Source of the DNA: Saccharibacillus alkalitolerans
Lineage (GTDB): Bacteria > Bacillota > Bacilli > Paenibacillales > Paenibacillaceae
Reading direction: 5' to 3'
DNA length: 64,000 nucleotides
Assembly: GCF_011090185.1 (NCBI RefSeq)
Contig: NZ_JAAFGS010000003.1
Span: 310,001-374,000 of the forward strand
In this document: piece after piece, positions 1 through 8,608 of the stretch
Layout: every line of letters starts with the position of its first letter
Numbering within the stretch: position 1 is the first letter of the stretch
Notes under the pieces: model-generated
The model's database searches: none
What the model saw: the letters and a program-made list of their open reading frames with translations, nothing else
What the model was told of the DNA's origin: nothing
Program-made: the position numbers and the translations under genes

Positions 1-1878
1 TTCTTCTTCGGTATCGACCGAGACGAACACCCCGCCTTTTTCCGTATACTTGATCGCATTTCCGATGAGATTGACGAGAATCTGGCGCAGCTTGTTCGGG
101 TCGGCCAGTACGATGTCCGGCACCCGCGGTGCTACCGAAAGGCCAAGCTCCAGTCCCTTCGCCCGGGAATCCGCCAGCAAAATGTCGAAAGAACGGGCGA
201 CGTCCTCGCGCAGATTCATCGGTTCCGGCTGCAGATCCGCCTTGCCCGCTTCGATCTTGGAAAAATCGAGAATGTCGTTGACGATGTTCAGCAGGGCATC
301 GCCGCTGCGGCGGATAACCTCCACGTATTCGCGCTGCTGATCGTTCAGCCCCTCGGTTTCCAAGAGCAGCTGCGTCAGCGTGATCACTCCGTTCATCGGC
401 GTCCGGATTTCGTGGCTCATCACGGCCAAAAACTCGCTCTTCGCCCGATCCCTCTCCTCGGCCACCTGCTTTTCGATCAGCAAACGCTTGTGCTCCGTAA
501 TGTCTTTGGCCAAAATATAGCAGCCGACATTCTCTCCTCCGACGATAATCGGCGCCGTGGAGGTCAGCACTTCGAATTCGCCGCCGTCCGCATGGCGGAT
601 CCGAACCGTCGGACGCATCGCGTCTTCGCCTTGCGCCGCGTTCTCCTGCACGATATCCCGCAGCGAGCCGCTCGCCATCCAATCGACAAACCGCCGCCCG
701 ATCATTTCTTCGGTCGTCAATCCGGTCAGACGCTGAGCGGCCGGATTCGTATTGATGACCCGGCCTTCTCCGTCGATGGAAAATACCGCGTCGTGGTTAT
801 GCTTTTTAAGCGACGTATAACGTTCCACCGACTCTTGCAGCCGTCTTTCCGAACTGCGGAAATCGGTGACGTCCCGGTAAATGACGGCATAGCCTCCGGG
901 CTGGCCGGCATCGCCCAGCGCAAAGCCGGTCAGCAGCAGATCGACGGATCGCCCGCTTCGGGTCCGTACCGTCGCGCTCTCACTTTTTCTCGCCGGCGTC
1001 TCGGGATTCGGAAGAACTTCCGGCCCCGGCCGTTCCTCGGAGCCGCCGGATGTTTCGCGCAAAGCGATCCGTTCCCGCAGCCGCTGTTCGCTTTGTCCGG
1101 CAAGTTCTTCCGACGACCAGCCGAACATCCGCTCAAAAGCGGCGTTCACTTTCAATAGGCGCCTTTCTTCATCGAAAAGAGCCACGGGATCAAGGTTGTT
1201 CGCGATCACTTTTTCCAACTGCCGGGAGACCTCTTCGAGGCGATGCCGGGTGTCTCGGTTCCGCTCGTCCCGCATTTGCTGTTCGGACAGCGAAGGGAAT
1301 ACCGTCGCCGCGCTGCGCCCGGACAAATCCGTACTGCTCAGCTCCTCGTCGGTCATGACGTAATCGTGCGAGCGCAGCATCTTCACCTGCAGCGAAGCGC
1401 TGACGGAACCGCCGCGGTAGGCACATACCGAAAGGAGACGGTAGCCATGCACGCTGCGATCCGCAAATTCCTCGAACTTCTCCAACTGGGATTCGACTCC
1501 GTCCTCCGCTTTCCAGAGAACATGCGCCCAGGTACGGATCCCCGTCGTTCTATCGCCGTAAGGCTGCAGCAGTTCCGCGAAATGTTCGATGACGACTTTA
1601 TAATGAAAGCTTTCGTGCACCGCATAAAATTTTTCCGCGTCCACGTAAACGACCTGTTCGCGCTGATTCTCGTCGAGGTGCGCAGACACGCGGGCCCGTA
1701 TGCGTTCGGTCCTCTCTCCGGAATCCATCAAAATCGCCAGGTCGCCGGCGCGCACCCCGGAAATCAAATAAGCGGCCGCATTATCCGCGTAAGCGTCCTC
1801 GTCGTCGTAGAGGTACAAAATATGACCGCCCGCGGATACGTCGACCATCTTGTTCAATTCCATTATGCGCTCGCTCAT
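1..1878 (-). CDS. MEDS/PAS sensor histidine kinase, 3' end cut by window
   Basis: Reads open from ATG 1878 to the window edge (626 codons, no stop), preceded by a GGGGGG ribosome site. The first ~170 residues resemble the MEDS sensory domain (HILYLYDDEDAYADNAAAYL, then the YVDAEKFY segment). Two or three PAS-like blocks follow (DPVALFDEERRLLKVNAAFE; VFSIDGEGRVINTNPAAQ). Next comes a HisKA dimerisation helix with the phospho-acceptor in MSHEIRTPMNGV and the start of the ATPase with the N-box LIGNAIKYTEKGG. The rest of the ATPase and any receiver domain lie outside the window. It is a cytosolic-looking sensor kinase with no membrane segment seen; the ligand is unknown. It is probably autophosphorylating; hybrid architecture cannot be judged because the C-terminus is missing. 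Confidence 0.88.
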   Translation of the reverse strand, partial: MSERIMELNKMVDVSAGGHILYLYDDEDAYADNAAAYLISGVRAGDLAILMDSGERTERIRARVSAHLDENQREQVVYVDAEKFYAVHESFHYKVVIEHFAELLQPYGDRTTGIRTWAHVLWKAEDGVESQLEKFEEFADRSVHGYRLLSVCAYRGGSVSASLQVKMLRSHDYVMTDEELSSTDLSGRSAATVFPSLSEQQMRDERNRDTRHRLEEVSRQLEKVIANNLDPVALFDEERRLLKVNAAFERMFGWSSEELAGQSEQRLRERIALRETSGGSEERPGPEVLPNPETPARKSESATVRTRSGRSVDLLLTGFALGDAGQPGGYAVIYRDVTDFRSSERRLQESVERYTSLKKHNHDAVFSIDGEGRVINTNPAAQRLTGLTTEEMIGRRFVDWMASGSLRDIVQENAAQGEDAMRPTVRIRHADGGEFEVLTSTAPIIVGGENVGCYILAKDITEHKRLLIEKQVAEERDRAKSEFLAVMSHEIRTPMNGVITLTQLLLETEGLNDQQREYVEVIRRSGDALLNIVNDILDFSKIEAGKADLQPEPMNLREDVARSFDILLADSRAKGLELGLSVAPRVPDIVLADPNKLRQILVNLIGNAIKYTEKGGVFVSVDTEEE

Positions 1879-1978
1879 TGTGCCCCCCGTGACTTCATTT
1901 AAATTTAAGTTTCTTTCATTATACGACAAACAAGGAGACGGAAAATGGCGAATTTCCGTTCAAATCCTCTAAACATAC

Positions 1979-2021
1979 AAAAAAAGACCCGCATAGGCTG
2001 CCGAAGCAGCACATGCGGGTC
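1979..2021 (-). terminator. Intrinsic terminator of tRNA-Leu
   Basis: On the minus strand a 9-bp stem (GACCCGCAT / ATGCGGGTC) is followed by a run of seven T. It lies 12 nt past the tRNA 3' end, so the tRNA is probably a single-gene unit. Confidence 0.85.
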
Positions 2022-2032
2022 TCTTCTTCTGA

Positions 2033-2116
<84 letters not shown>

Positions 2117-2156
2117 TCATTCATTCACGTCACCGTTTATCGCAGCGACAAGATAG

Positions 2157-2186
2157 ATCATAGCACGAATCGGGAATAGACGTCAA
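2157..2186 (-). promoter_or_regulatory. Sigma-A promoter of tRNA-Leu
   Basis: On the minus strand: -35 TTGACG (2181-2186), 18-nt spacer, -10 TATGAT (2157-2162), about 35 nt upstream of the mature tRNA 5' end. Confidence 0.75.
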
Positions 2187-2214
2187 CATTTTTTTAAAAA
2201 ACCTCTCCTTTCGC

Positions 2215-2243
2215 TTGCACGCGCACATGTGTTCGGTTATAAT
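2215..2243 (+). promoter_or_regulatory. Sigma-A promoter of the 2282 gene
   Basis: -35 TTGCAC (2215-2220), 17-nt spacer, perfect -10 TATAAT (2238-2243). The expected start of transcription is near 2250, giving a leader of about 30 nt. Confidence 0.85.
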
Positions 2244-2281
2244 GAGAACAGAACACAAGTTCCTACAAGGTGGTGAAGAGC

Positions 2282-2776
2282 ATGACCGCTGTACAGACGA
2301 CCCGAGACGAACTCTCGCTGATCAAAAGTTACCTGCTGCTTACGCATATTTTGAAAGCATTCGAGAATGACGCCAAACGTCTGGAATCCGACGACTCGAT
2401 GCAGACTTCCCCTTTATATACCGAAATGATTCGCAGCGCTTCCCGCTGCACGGCTGTGCTCCTGTCGGGAATCCGGCGCGAATTCAAGAAACGCAGCATC
2501 CGCGTCTGCGAAGTAAAGCACGACGGCAGCGGCGTGGACGCCGATTACTTGTGCCGCGGTCTGCACGGTGCCCTTCACATCGACAAAGAACCTTTCGATC
2601 TCGAAGTCGATCAGCGGATGCGCGCTTACTTGAGCATACAATCGGCACCGATCGTAACCGACTCCGGCCGACAGAGCGCTCCGCCGATGCGCGGCTACGG
2701 ACAGCGGCCGTCTTCTCCCGGCAAGCCGCTTAAGAAAGCTTCAGGTCGCCCTTATTCCGCGGGCGCCTACGCGTAA
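2282..2776 (+). CDS. Conserved hypothetical protein (164 aa)
   Basis: I do not recognise the family. The ATG at 2282 is chosen over two in-frame GTG codons at 2270/2273 because AAGGTGG (2267-2273) sits about 8 nt before it and the promoter is well placed. The first ~125 residues form a compact mixed helical/strand domain (ELSLIKSYLLLTHILKAFEND; then GIRREFKKRSIRVCEVKHDG and a YLCRGLHGAL segment). The last ~30 residues are Gly/Pro/Arg-rich and probably disordered. No signal peptide or membrane segment is seen; it is likely cytosolic. It is monocistronic, ending before the bidirectional terminator at 2871. Confidence 0.8.
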   Translation: MTAVQTTRDELSLIKSYLLLTHILKAFENDAKRLESDDSMQTSPLYTEMIRSASRCTAVLLSGIRREFKKRSIRVCEVKHDGSGVDADYLCRGLHGALHIDKEPFDLEVDQRMRAYLSIQSAPIVTDSGRQSAPPMRGYGQRPSSPGKPLKKASGRPYSAGAYA

Positions 2777-2870
2777 CCTTTGCCCCTCTCCCAGCATTCG
2801 ACCCGGATGCCGCCCCCCGGCGCCCGGCCGAATGCCGGTTACTTATATAGAGGACTCCCTATTTTTACCC

Positions 2871-2920
2871 CTCAAAAAAACCGCCGCGACCCGAATTTCG
2901 GTCGCGGCGGTTTTTTTGAG
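2871..2920. terminator. Bidirectional intrinsic terminator
   Basis: A perfect 21-bp palindromic stem (CTCAAAAAAACCGCCGCGACC and its complement) around a short loop has A/T tracts on both sides, so it works in both directions. It separates the convergent genes at 2282 (+) and 2979 (-). Confidence 0.92.
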
Positions 2921-2978
2921 GGAAGCGGCCGCCGCGGCATTCGCGCCGGCAGCCCTCCAGCGGAGGGTTCGAACGGCT

Positions 2979-3236
2979 TTAAATGCCGTTCTCCTCTGTT
3001 CGCGACGTCTCTTCCCGCTCTTCCGCGAACAGATTGATCCGCTCTTCCTTGGACGGCTGGATCGCGTAATTCCGATCCAGCTTGACTACATTGCGGTTGG
3101 GGCGCCGGATCAGCACATGCGTATCGTCCCAGGCGACCACGATTCCTCTGACGTCGTTCTCTTTCAGCCCGTCGCGCACGACCCGGACTTTCTCTCCGGA
3201 TAGGCGATAGGCATTGAGCTGTTCATCGCTAATCAT
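2979..3236 (-). CDS. Small conserved hypothetical protein (85 aa)
   Basis: Starts with ATG at 3236 behind GGAGGGG. The middle (GEKVRVVRDG, DVRGIVVAWDDTHVLIRRPNR, VVKLDRNYAI) alternates short beta strands and basic residues, which looks like an SH3/Sm-like small barrel. The C-terminus is acidic. No membrane segment is seen. A nucleic-acid-binding role is a guess from the fold-like pattern only. Function unknown. Confidence 0.72.
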   Translation of the reverse strand: MISDEQLNAYRLSGEKVRVVRDGLKENDVRGIVVAWDDTHVLIRRPNRNVVKLDRNYAIQPSKEERINLFAEEREETSRTEENGI

Positions 3237-3324
3237 GAAATATTCCCCTCCGTTCGGGCTGCCGCAGGTGCGCCGTATGTTCGCAGCGCCGTGCTTAAGC
3301 CTGCTTATTGTTTTCCGTTAAACG

Positions 3325-3356
3325 AAAAAAGCCCGAACGCGCTATCGCGAACGGGC
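3325..3356 (-). terminator. Intrinsic terminator
   Basis: On the minus strand, an imperfect stem GCCCG..CGCG/CGCG..CGGGC with two T-T mismatches is followed by CTTTTTT. It sits downstream of the 3403 gene. Confidence 0.7.
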
Positions 3357-3402
3357 CGGTCTGAAAAGCGGGTAAACCTCTCACTTTCGGACGGAATGTC
3401 CG

Positions 3403-3732
3403 TTAACGCTGGGCATGTTCCTTCGAATCCGTATTCTCGAACCAGAAGTCGAGCACTTTGGCCGACATCACCCGCTGTTCGATATATTCGACCTGCTGAG
3501 GCGTAAATTGTTCTCTCCAAGGGAAAGACAGCTCCTCGCACAGATCGGCGAGCGTCAGAAGTTCGGACCAGGCAACATAGCGTTTATACCAGAAGAATTG
3601 AGGATGTTCAATCATATAGGGATAAAGGTCGTCAAATTCCGTATGCTTGCAGTCGAGAGCCCGTTCGAAATGTACCTTGGCCTGGTTGACTTTGTTGATA
3701 AAAAATTCGGCGTTCACAGCTTGATCGCTCAT
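3403..3732 (-). CDS. Hypothetical protein (109 aa)
   Basis: ATG at 3732 has an AGGAGG site ~9 nt upstream; an open frame extends further but without a better site. The protein is mostly helical and rich in aromatic residues (FFINKVNQAKVHFERALDC, YPYMIEHPQFFWYKRYVAW, CEELSFPWREQFTPQQVEY). It is soluble and has no recognised family. It stands alone between two terminators and xpt; no functional hint comes from context. Confidence 0.78.
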   Translation of the reverse strand: MSDQAVNAEFFINKVNQAKVHFERALDCKHTEFDDLYPYMIEHPQFFWYKRYVAWSELLTLADLCEELSFPWREQFTPQQVEYIEQRVMSAKVLDFWFENTDSKEHAQR

Positions 3733-3825
3733 GTTCGTCTTCCTCCTCTCCCTACTTACAAAGGTATTATACGTAACATTATCGGAGGGGTAAAGCGGGA
3801 AATGCAGCTTTTGCGCCAAATCCCC

Positions 3826-4398
3826 TCAGTCTTCGAAAACGACTCCGTCTTCTCCCAGCGAGCGGATGCGAACCAGCGATTCCAGACGGATTCCCTGATC
3901 CCGCAAACTTTGCGCGCCGGACTGGAAGCATTTCTCCACCACGATGCCCGCGCCTACCAGCGTCGCCTCCGCCGAGTGGATGATCTTGACGAGTCCTCTC
4001 GCGGCGTCGCCATTGGCAATGATGTCGTCGATCAGCAGAACCCTGTCTTCTTTTTTAATAAACCGTTTGGGCAGCATTAAATCGGTTACGATCCCTTTCG
4101 TAAACGAAGGCACCCGTTCCACGTAGGAATCGGGATCGGCCAGCAGCGTTTTTTTTCGGCGGGCAAAGATCATCGGCACGCCGAGTTCGAGCGCTGCGGC
4201 AAAAGCCACCGGAATGCCGGAAGACTCGACGGTCACGACCTTGGTCACGCCGTCCGCCCCGAAACGCGACGCGAATTCCCGTCCCATCTCCATCGTCAGC
4301 GCCGGATCGACCTGGTGATTCAGGATCGCGTCCAGCTTCAGCACCTGCTGCGAGGCGATAACCCCTTCCCGCTTGATCCGTTCTTTTAATTCTTCCAT
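3826..4398 (-). CDS. xpt: Xanthine phosphoribosyltransferase
   Basis: Salvage enzyme converting xanthine plus PRPP to XMP in the cytosol. The 190-aa length fits the Xpt family. The PRPP-binding motif VLLIDDIIANGDA is at ~120-132, with KVVTVESSGIPVA near 55-66 and a Lys/Arg-rich flexible loop RRKKTLLADPDSYVE at ~80-95. Start ATG 4398 follows GGAGGG. No pbuX-type permease is adjacent, unlike many Bacillales. The ~110-nt leader shows no purine-riboswitch core that I can see. Confidence 0.93.
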   Translation of the reverse strand: MEELKERIKREGVIASQQVLKLDAILNHQVDPALTMEMGREFASRFGADGVTKVVTVESSGIPVAFAAALELGVPMIFARRKKTLLADPDSYVERVPSFTKGIVTDLMLPKRFIKKEDRVLLIDDIIANGDAARGLVKIIHSAEATLVGAGIVVEKCFQSGAQSLRDQGIRLESLVRIRSLGEDGVVFED

Positions 4399-4519
4399 AG
4401 CTCAGCCCTCCAGATTCGCTATTCCGGCATTTGCACGAATGACGCATCGGTCCGCCGAATTCCCGCGTTCGTTCGGAAAGAACCGGTCATGCTGCATAAG
4501 CGCCGAGCGCGTTTTCGTA

Positions 4520-4548
4520 AAAATAGCACTTTGTTCGTTTTTTTTCAA
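4520..4548 (-). promoter_or_regulatory. Candidate xpt promoter with PurBox-like spacer
   Basis: On the minus strand: -35 TTGAAA (4543-4548), 17-nt spacer, -10 TATTTT (4520-4525). The spacer contains AACGAAC, reminiscent of half of a PurR PurBox, but I see no clear second inverted box. Confidence 0.45.
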
Positions 4549-4581
4549 GATGACACCGGATGTCGCCTTCCGCCTCTTTCT

Positions 4582-5724
4582 TCAAAGGCTTTGACTGCCT
4601 CGCGCTTCGTAGCCGAGGTACATCCGCTTCAGTTCGATCGCGACGCGGTTGAGCGAATACTGGGCTTTGGCTTTTTCGCAGGCCGTCCGCGCCAGTTCGT
4701 AGCGGTATGCCGGGTCCCCGATAACCTGCTCCAGCGCCTCTGCCAGCGCTTCGGGATCGTCCGGAGGAACCAGCAGCCCGTTCACGCCGTGCTCGATCTG
4801 CTCCGGCACGCCGCCCACGCTCGTTCCGACCAGCGCCAGGCAGCAGAGGGCGGCTTCGGCAAATACCGAGCCGAACGCCTCCGCGCGCGAGGGCAGCACG
4901 AAGATGTCGAAAAACGGCATGAACTCTTCGGGATGCAGCGTGTATCCGTAAAAGATGGTATCGTCGTAGACGCCCAGCTCCTGCGCCAACCGTTCCAAAT
5001 CCTGCCGCGACGGCCCGTCCCCGATCAGATGCAGCACATACGGAATATTCCGCTCCTTCAGACGCGCGCAGGCTCGAAGCAGCACATCGAGTCCCTTCGC
5101 GGGAACGAGACGGCAGACCGCCATCAGCTGCGGCACTTCGTTTTCGTGCGGAACGGGCTTGAACCGGCGTTCATCGTAGCCGTTGGGCATGATTTTCACC
5201 CGCTCCGGGTATTCGATGTACGTTCCCATATAGCGCCGAAAAGCGTCCGACACCGTAATCAGCTGATCCGTTTTCGCTTCGAGTTCGCGGTAAACGGAAG
5301 TCAAAAATCGATGTTCCGGGCCGTTTTCCTCGATTTTTCCGTTCAAAATCAATTCCCGTTCGTAACTGGAGTGGATCGTCTGCAGGACAGGCGTATCCGG
5401 AAATACCGTCTTCATCGCCAATGCGGCGATCGGATGATGCGCGTGGATCAAATCGTAAGGCTTCTGCAGCCTTAAACGGGTCCACCACAGATAATCGCGA
5501 TAGGTCTGCATGTATTTTTGCACGATAGGGCTGTCCCCGTACCGCGTCCAATCGAACGTCTCGAACACTACTTCCTCGCGGCCCTTGCCCCGGATCCGCT
5601 TGGGCAGCGAAAACAGTTCCATCTCCCAACGGGCCGACGAAAATTTCTCCTGCAGATACGGGATCATGGATGATACGCCCCCCGGCTGTTCGGGCGGAAA
5701 AAATAAAGCTTGAAGCAATCTCAC
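4582..5724 (-). CDS. Glycosyltransferase family 4 (GT-B)
   Basis: About 380 aa with the two Rossmann lobes of GT4. The N-lobe has the Gly-rich loop PPEQPGGVSSMIPYL and LIHAHHPIAALAM. The C-lobe has LMAVCRLVPAKGLDVLLRA, LHLIGDGPSRQDLERL, and the EX7E-like nucleotide-sugar site in PSRAEAFGSVFAEAALC. Start GTG 5724 is preferred because AAGGGGAG lies 8 nt upstream; GTG 5742 and 5775 are in frame but poorer. It is soluble and probably works at the inner membrane face on a lipid or cell-envelope glycan. Acceptor and donor cannot be told. It stands alone. Confidence 0.85.
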   Translation of the reverse strand: MRLLQALFFPPEQPGGVSSMIPYLQEKFSSARWEMELFSLPKRIRGKGREEVVFETFDWTRYGDSPIVQKYMQTYRDYLWWTRLRLQKPYDLIHAHHPIAALAMKTVFPDTPVLQTIHSSYERELILNGKIEENGPEHRFLTSVYRELEAKTDQLITVSDAFRRYMGTYIEYPERVKIMPNGYDERRFKPVPHENEVPQLMAVCRLVPAKGLDVLLRACARLKERNIPYVLHLIGDGPSRQDLERLAQELGVYDDTIFYGYTLHPEEFMPFFDIFVLPSRAEAFGSVFAEAALCCLALVGTSVGGVPEQIEHGVNGLLVPPDDPEALAEALEQVIGDPAYRYELARTACEKAKAQYSLNRVAIELKRMYLGYEARGSQSL

Positions 5725-5926
5725 AGCCAGTCTCCCCTTCCGCTTCACACGTTCTTTCTCTTGATGATAGCCCACAAGGGAGCAAGACGTAAAGGGCGAG
5801 TCGGCGCTTTTCGGAAGGCGTCCGCAAAGTCATTCGGGCCGAAAACGCTTCATCCCCTTGCCGGTGCGCATCGCCAGCCGGCGGCGAACAGGCGTACCGG
5901 CAAGGCGGCGAACGGCGGGTACGCAC

Positions 5927-5957
5927 GAAAAAAGAGCCGCCCGGGCCGGACGGCTCT
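5927..5957 (-). terminator. Intrinsic terminator of the rRNA-modification operon
   Basis: On the minus strand, stem AGAGCCG..CGGCTCT with a GC-rich loop is followed by six T, about 50 nt after the pseudouridine synthase stop. Confidence 0.85.
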
Positions 5958-6003
5958 TCCTTGAACGAAAACGATAGCGCTCTCTGAGATTCGCCGCGCG
6001 CTT

Positions 6004-6768
6004 TCAGACGGATGTCTCGTCGCGCAGCGCCGTCAGTTCCTCTTCGCTCAGCTCCCGGTATTGTCCGGGAGACAGCGCCGGATCAAGCAGCAGCGGTCCC
6101 ATGGAGACGCGCTTCAGGAAAACGACCTTTTTGCCCACGGCCTCGAACATGCGCTTGACCTGATGGAATTTGCCTTCCATGATCGTCAGCCGAATGTCGG
6201 AATGGGCGGCCCCTTCCCGTTCGTAACGGCGCACGATTTCCAGCTCCGCCGGCATCGTTCGGTAGCCGTCGTCGAGCTCTACGCCGGCGCGGAACGCCGA
6301 TCCGTCCGACTCGTCCACCGCGCCGAACACGACCGCTTCGTAGGTCTTCGAAACGTGCTTGCGCGGAGACAGCAGCTCGTGCGCGAGCTTTCCGTCGTTG
6401 GTCAGCAGCAGCAATCCTTCGGTGTCTTTGTCGAGCCGACCGACCGGAAACGGCTCGAACGCCAAATACTCGGCATCCAGCAGATCGATCACCGTGCGGT
6501 CGTACCGGTCTTCGGTTGCGGACACGACGCCCTGCGGTTTGTTAAGCAGCAGATACACGAATTCGCGGTAGCGGACCGGCTGCCCGTCGACTTCGACGAG
6601 CGCCGATTCCGGATCGACCTGCAGCCCGCTGTCCTTGATCGGGCTGCCGTCGACCGCAACCCGGCCCTGCTTGACCAACTTTTTGCTTTCGCTGCGCGTG
6701 GCAATCCCCAGATGGGACAATATTTTATCGATGCGCAGCTTCTTGCCGGTCTTCTTCTCGTTGCTCAT
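6004..6768 (-). CDS. RsuA-family 16S rRNA pseudouridine synthase
   Basis: 254 aa. An S4 RNA-binding domain comes first (RIDKILSHLGIATRSESKKLVKQGRVAVDG). The catalytic domain carries the family aspartate in FPVGRLDKDTEGLLLLTNDG, plus LLLNKPQGVVSA and the C-terminal KFHQVKRMFEAVGKKV motif. It converts a uridine of 16S (or 23S) rRNA to pseudouridine; target position not deducible. Start ATG 6768 shares ATGA with the stop of the upstream methyltransferase gene, so translation is coupled. The frame stays open far upstream because of high GC, but that part has no protein-like character. Confidence 0.9.
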   Translation of the reverse strand: MSNEKKTGKKLRIDKILSHLGIATRSESKKLVKQGRVAVDGSPIKDSGLQVDPESALVEVDGQPVRYREFVYLLLNKPQGVVSATEDRYDRTVIDLLDAEYLAFEPFPVGRLDKDTEGLLLLTNDGKLAHELLSPRKHVSKTYEAVVFGAVDESDGSAFRAGVELDDGYRTMPAELEIVRRYEREGAAHSDIRLTIMEGKFHQVKRMFEAVGKKVVFLKRVSMGPLLLDPALSPGQYRELSEEELTALRDETSV

Positions 6769-8432
6769 CCGTTCCATCTCCATCCTGCCGGATATTCGTT
6801 TTTCAAGACGCCGGAGGCCCATTTCCCCCAGCCGGCGGCATATCCGTCGATCGCGACGAGCACATAACCTTTCGCGTCGACGCCTTCGGCGCGTTCGATC
6901 CGCTCTTCGCCCGGCGTCAGCGTCTCGCCCTTCAGATACGAGACCGCCTCCGGCAGCGAGGAGCTCAGATTCAGCGTTCGCGCCGACTCGCGCGGCGACA
7001 GCGCCGCGGCCAGAGCGTTCGACGGCACGAAGCGGCCGCCGGATTTGACCATGCCGAGCCGGAAGCCGGAGCGGCGGACCTTCAAGCCGCGCAGCCGCTC
7101 CGGCTCCACCGGGCAGGCGTACGCATAGCCGCCGGAGATCAGCAGCGTGCCGGTCAGCGGCACGCTCACGTGCGCGGCCAGAAAGTCCAGGCACGCGCGG
7201 CGCACGGTCTCTTCGGACGCCTCCTCGCGGACATAGGCGTCCCTGCCCCGTCCGCGAGCCTCGCGCGCGGACTTGTCTTCGCGGCGCGGCGAGCGGGCGC
7301 CGCGCTCTTCCCGGCGGCCCTTTCCTTTGGGGCCGCCGCTGGCCCGCCCGCCGTCTTCCGCGGCGGGCATCGGTTCCCCGGCCCCGATGAACGGGCCGGG
7401 AGCCGTGCCGGCGGCGCCCGCTTCCCGCGCCGCCTTCTCTCCCGTGTGCTCCAGCACGCACACGAAATGCCCCTCGCCTTCGGCGAGATGCGGCCAAATG
7501 CGCGCCGCCCGCGCCGTCTGCGCGAGCGCTTCGGGCCGCAGCGCCGGCTCACCGCCTTGAGCCGGCTCGTGCAGCAGCGGCGACAGCCCGCCGCCGCTTT
7601 CCGCCAGGCCGGCCGCCCATTCCGGCCGGCCCGGCGCGAACAGCGGCGAATGCGGCATCTCGCCGACGACGAAGTCGGGATGGCGCGCCAGGAACAACGC
7701 GATCATGGCCTCGTTCTCCTCGGGCGAGAACGTGCACGTCGAATAGACGATGCGCCCGCCGGGCGCCAGCATGGACGCCACCGTATCGAGAATATCCCGC
7801 TGCATGACGGTGCAGACTTCCACCGAATGCTTCTCCCACTGCCGCACGGCGTCAGGGTCTTTGCGGAACATCCCTTCGCCGGAGCACGGCGCGTCGATCA
7901 GAATCTTGTCGAAATAAGCGGGGAACCGCTGCGCGATCCGCTCCGGCGTCTCGTTCAGGACGACGGCGTTGCGGACGCCGCTCATTTCGATGTTTTTCGC
8001 CAGCGCTTTCGTTCGCTCCGCGCTGATGTCGTTCGTCACCAGAACGCCTCGGCCTTCGAGCTTGGCGGCGATCTGCGTCGACTTGCCGCCCGGCGCGGCG
8101 CACAGGTCCAGCACCCGGTCGCCCGGCTCCGGCCGAAGCGCTTCGGCCGGTTCCATGGCGCTCGGTTCCTGAATATAATACAGGCCCGTATGATAATAAG
8201 GATGCTTGCCGGGCCGCTCGTTCTCGTCCACGTAGAAGCCGGTCTCGCACCACGGAATCGGCTTCAGTCCGAACGGGCTGGCCGCCTTGAAGTCTTCCAG
8301 CCCGATCTTAAGGGTATTGACGCGGATTCCCGCATGGCGAGGCCGGTCATAGCTGGCGACGAAATCTTCGTACTCGCCGCCGAGCCAGCGCTGCATGCGC
8401 GACTCGAACAGCGGCGGAAGCTGAATGCTCAT
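6765..8432 (-). CDS. NOL1/NOP2/Sun-family rRNA m5C methyltransferase (RsmF-like)
   Basis: 555 aa. The Rossmann core has the SAM motif DLCAAPGGKS (109-118), PCSGEGMFRKD (catalytic-cycle Cys183) and STCTF (nucleophile Cys233). A PUA-like C-terminal region (FVCVLEHTG; then GTLLISGGYAYACPVEPERLRGLKVRRSGFRL split) matches the RsmF/YebU layout. Between them, residues ~330-410 form a very basic, Gly/Ala/Arg-rich, low-complexity stretch. It methylates a cytosine of 16S rRNA. It is paired with an RsuA-like enzyme through an ATGA overlap, so both modify rRNA from one message. Confidence 0.9.
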   Translation of the reverse strand: MSIQLPPLFESRMQRWLGGEYEDFVASYDRPRHAGIRVNTLKIGLEDFKAASPFGLKPIPWCETGFYVDENERPGKHPYYHTGLYYIQEPSAMEPAEALRPEPGDRVLDLCAAPGGKSTQIAAKLEGRGVLVTNDISAERTKALAKNIEMSGVRNAVVLNETPERIAQRFPAYFDKILIDAPCSGEGMFRKDPDAVRQWEKHSVEVCTVMQRDILDTVASMLAPGGRIVYSTCTFSPEENEAMIALFLARHPDFVVGEMPHSPLFAPGRPEWAAGLAESGGGLSPLLHEPAQGGEPALRPEALAQTARAARIWPHLAEGEGHFVCVLEHTGEKAAREAGAAGTAPGPFIGAGEPMPAAEDGGRASGGPKGKGRREERGARSPRREDKSAREARGRGRDAYVREEASEETVRRACLDFLAAHVSVPLTGTLLISGGYAYACPVEPERLRGLKVRRSGFRLGMVKSGGRFVPSNALAAALSPRESARTLNLSSSLPEAVSYLKGETLTPGEERIERAEGVDAKGYVLVAIDGYAAGWGKWASGVLKNEYPAGWRWNG

Positions 8433-8498
8433 GTTGTTTCCTCCCGTTTCCTGCTGCTGTTGAATATCCGCGGACCGTTACGGCCCGAATACGGGCGC

Positions 8499-8551
8499 AA
8501 AACGGCCCGCCCCGCCTCGCGGCCGACTGCCGCTGCCCGGCGGAGCGGGCC
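8499..8551 (-). terminator. Possible terminator of the pyrD-relQ-DUF309 operon
   Basis: On the minus strand a GC-rich stem GGCCCGC/GCGGGCC with an inner hairpin is followed by only GTTTTG. The short T-run makes it doubtful. Confidence 0.4.
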
Positions 8552-8608
8552 TTGTCTTGCCTGGTCGGACAACGCCGTCGGGACTCGGCCCGAATGTCTC
8601 GGCGCGCT

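Noticed and set aside
4399-4512. Purine riboswitch in the xpt leader
   Set aside because: No conserved aptamer core or terminator pair seen in the ~110-nt leader.
6769-7497. Upstream extension of the pseudouridine synthase frame
   Set aside because: Arg/Gly/Ala-only low complexity, antisense-like shadow of the RsmF gene; ATGA coupling at 6768 gives a natural start.
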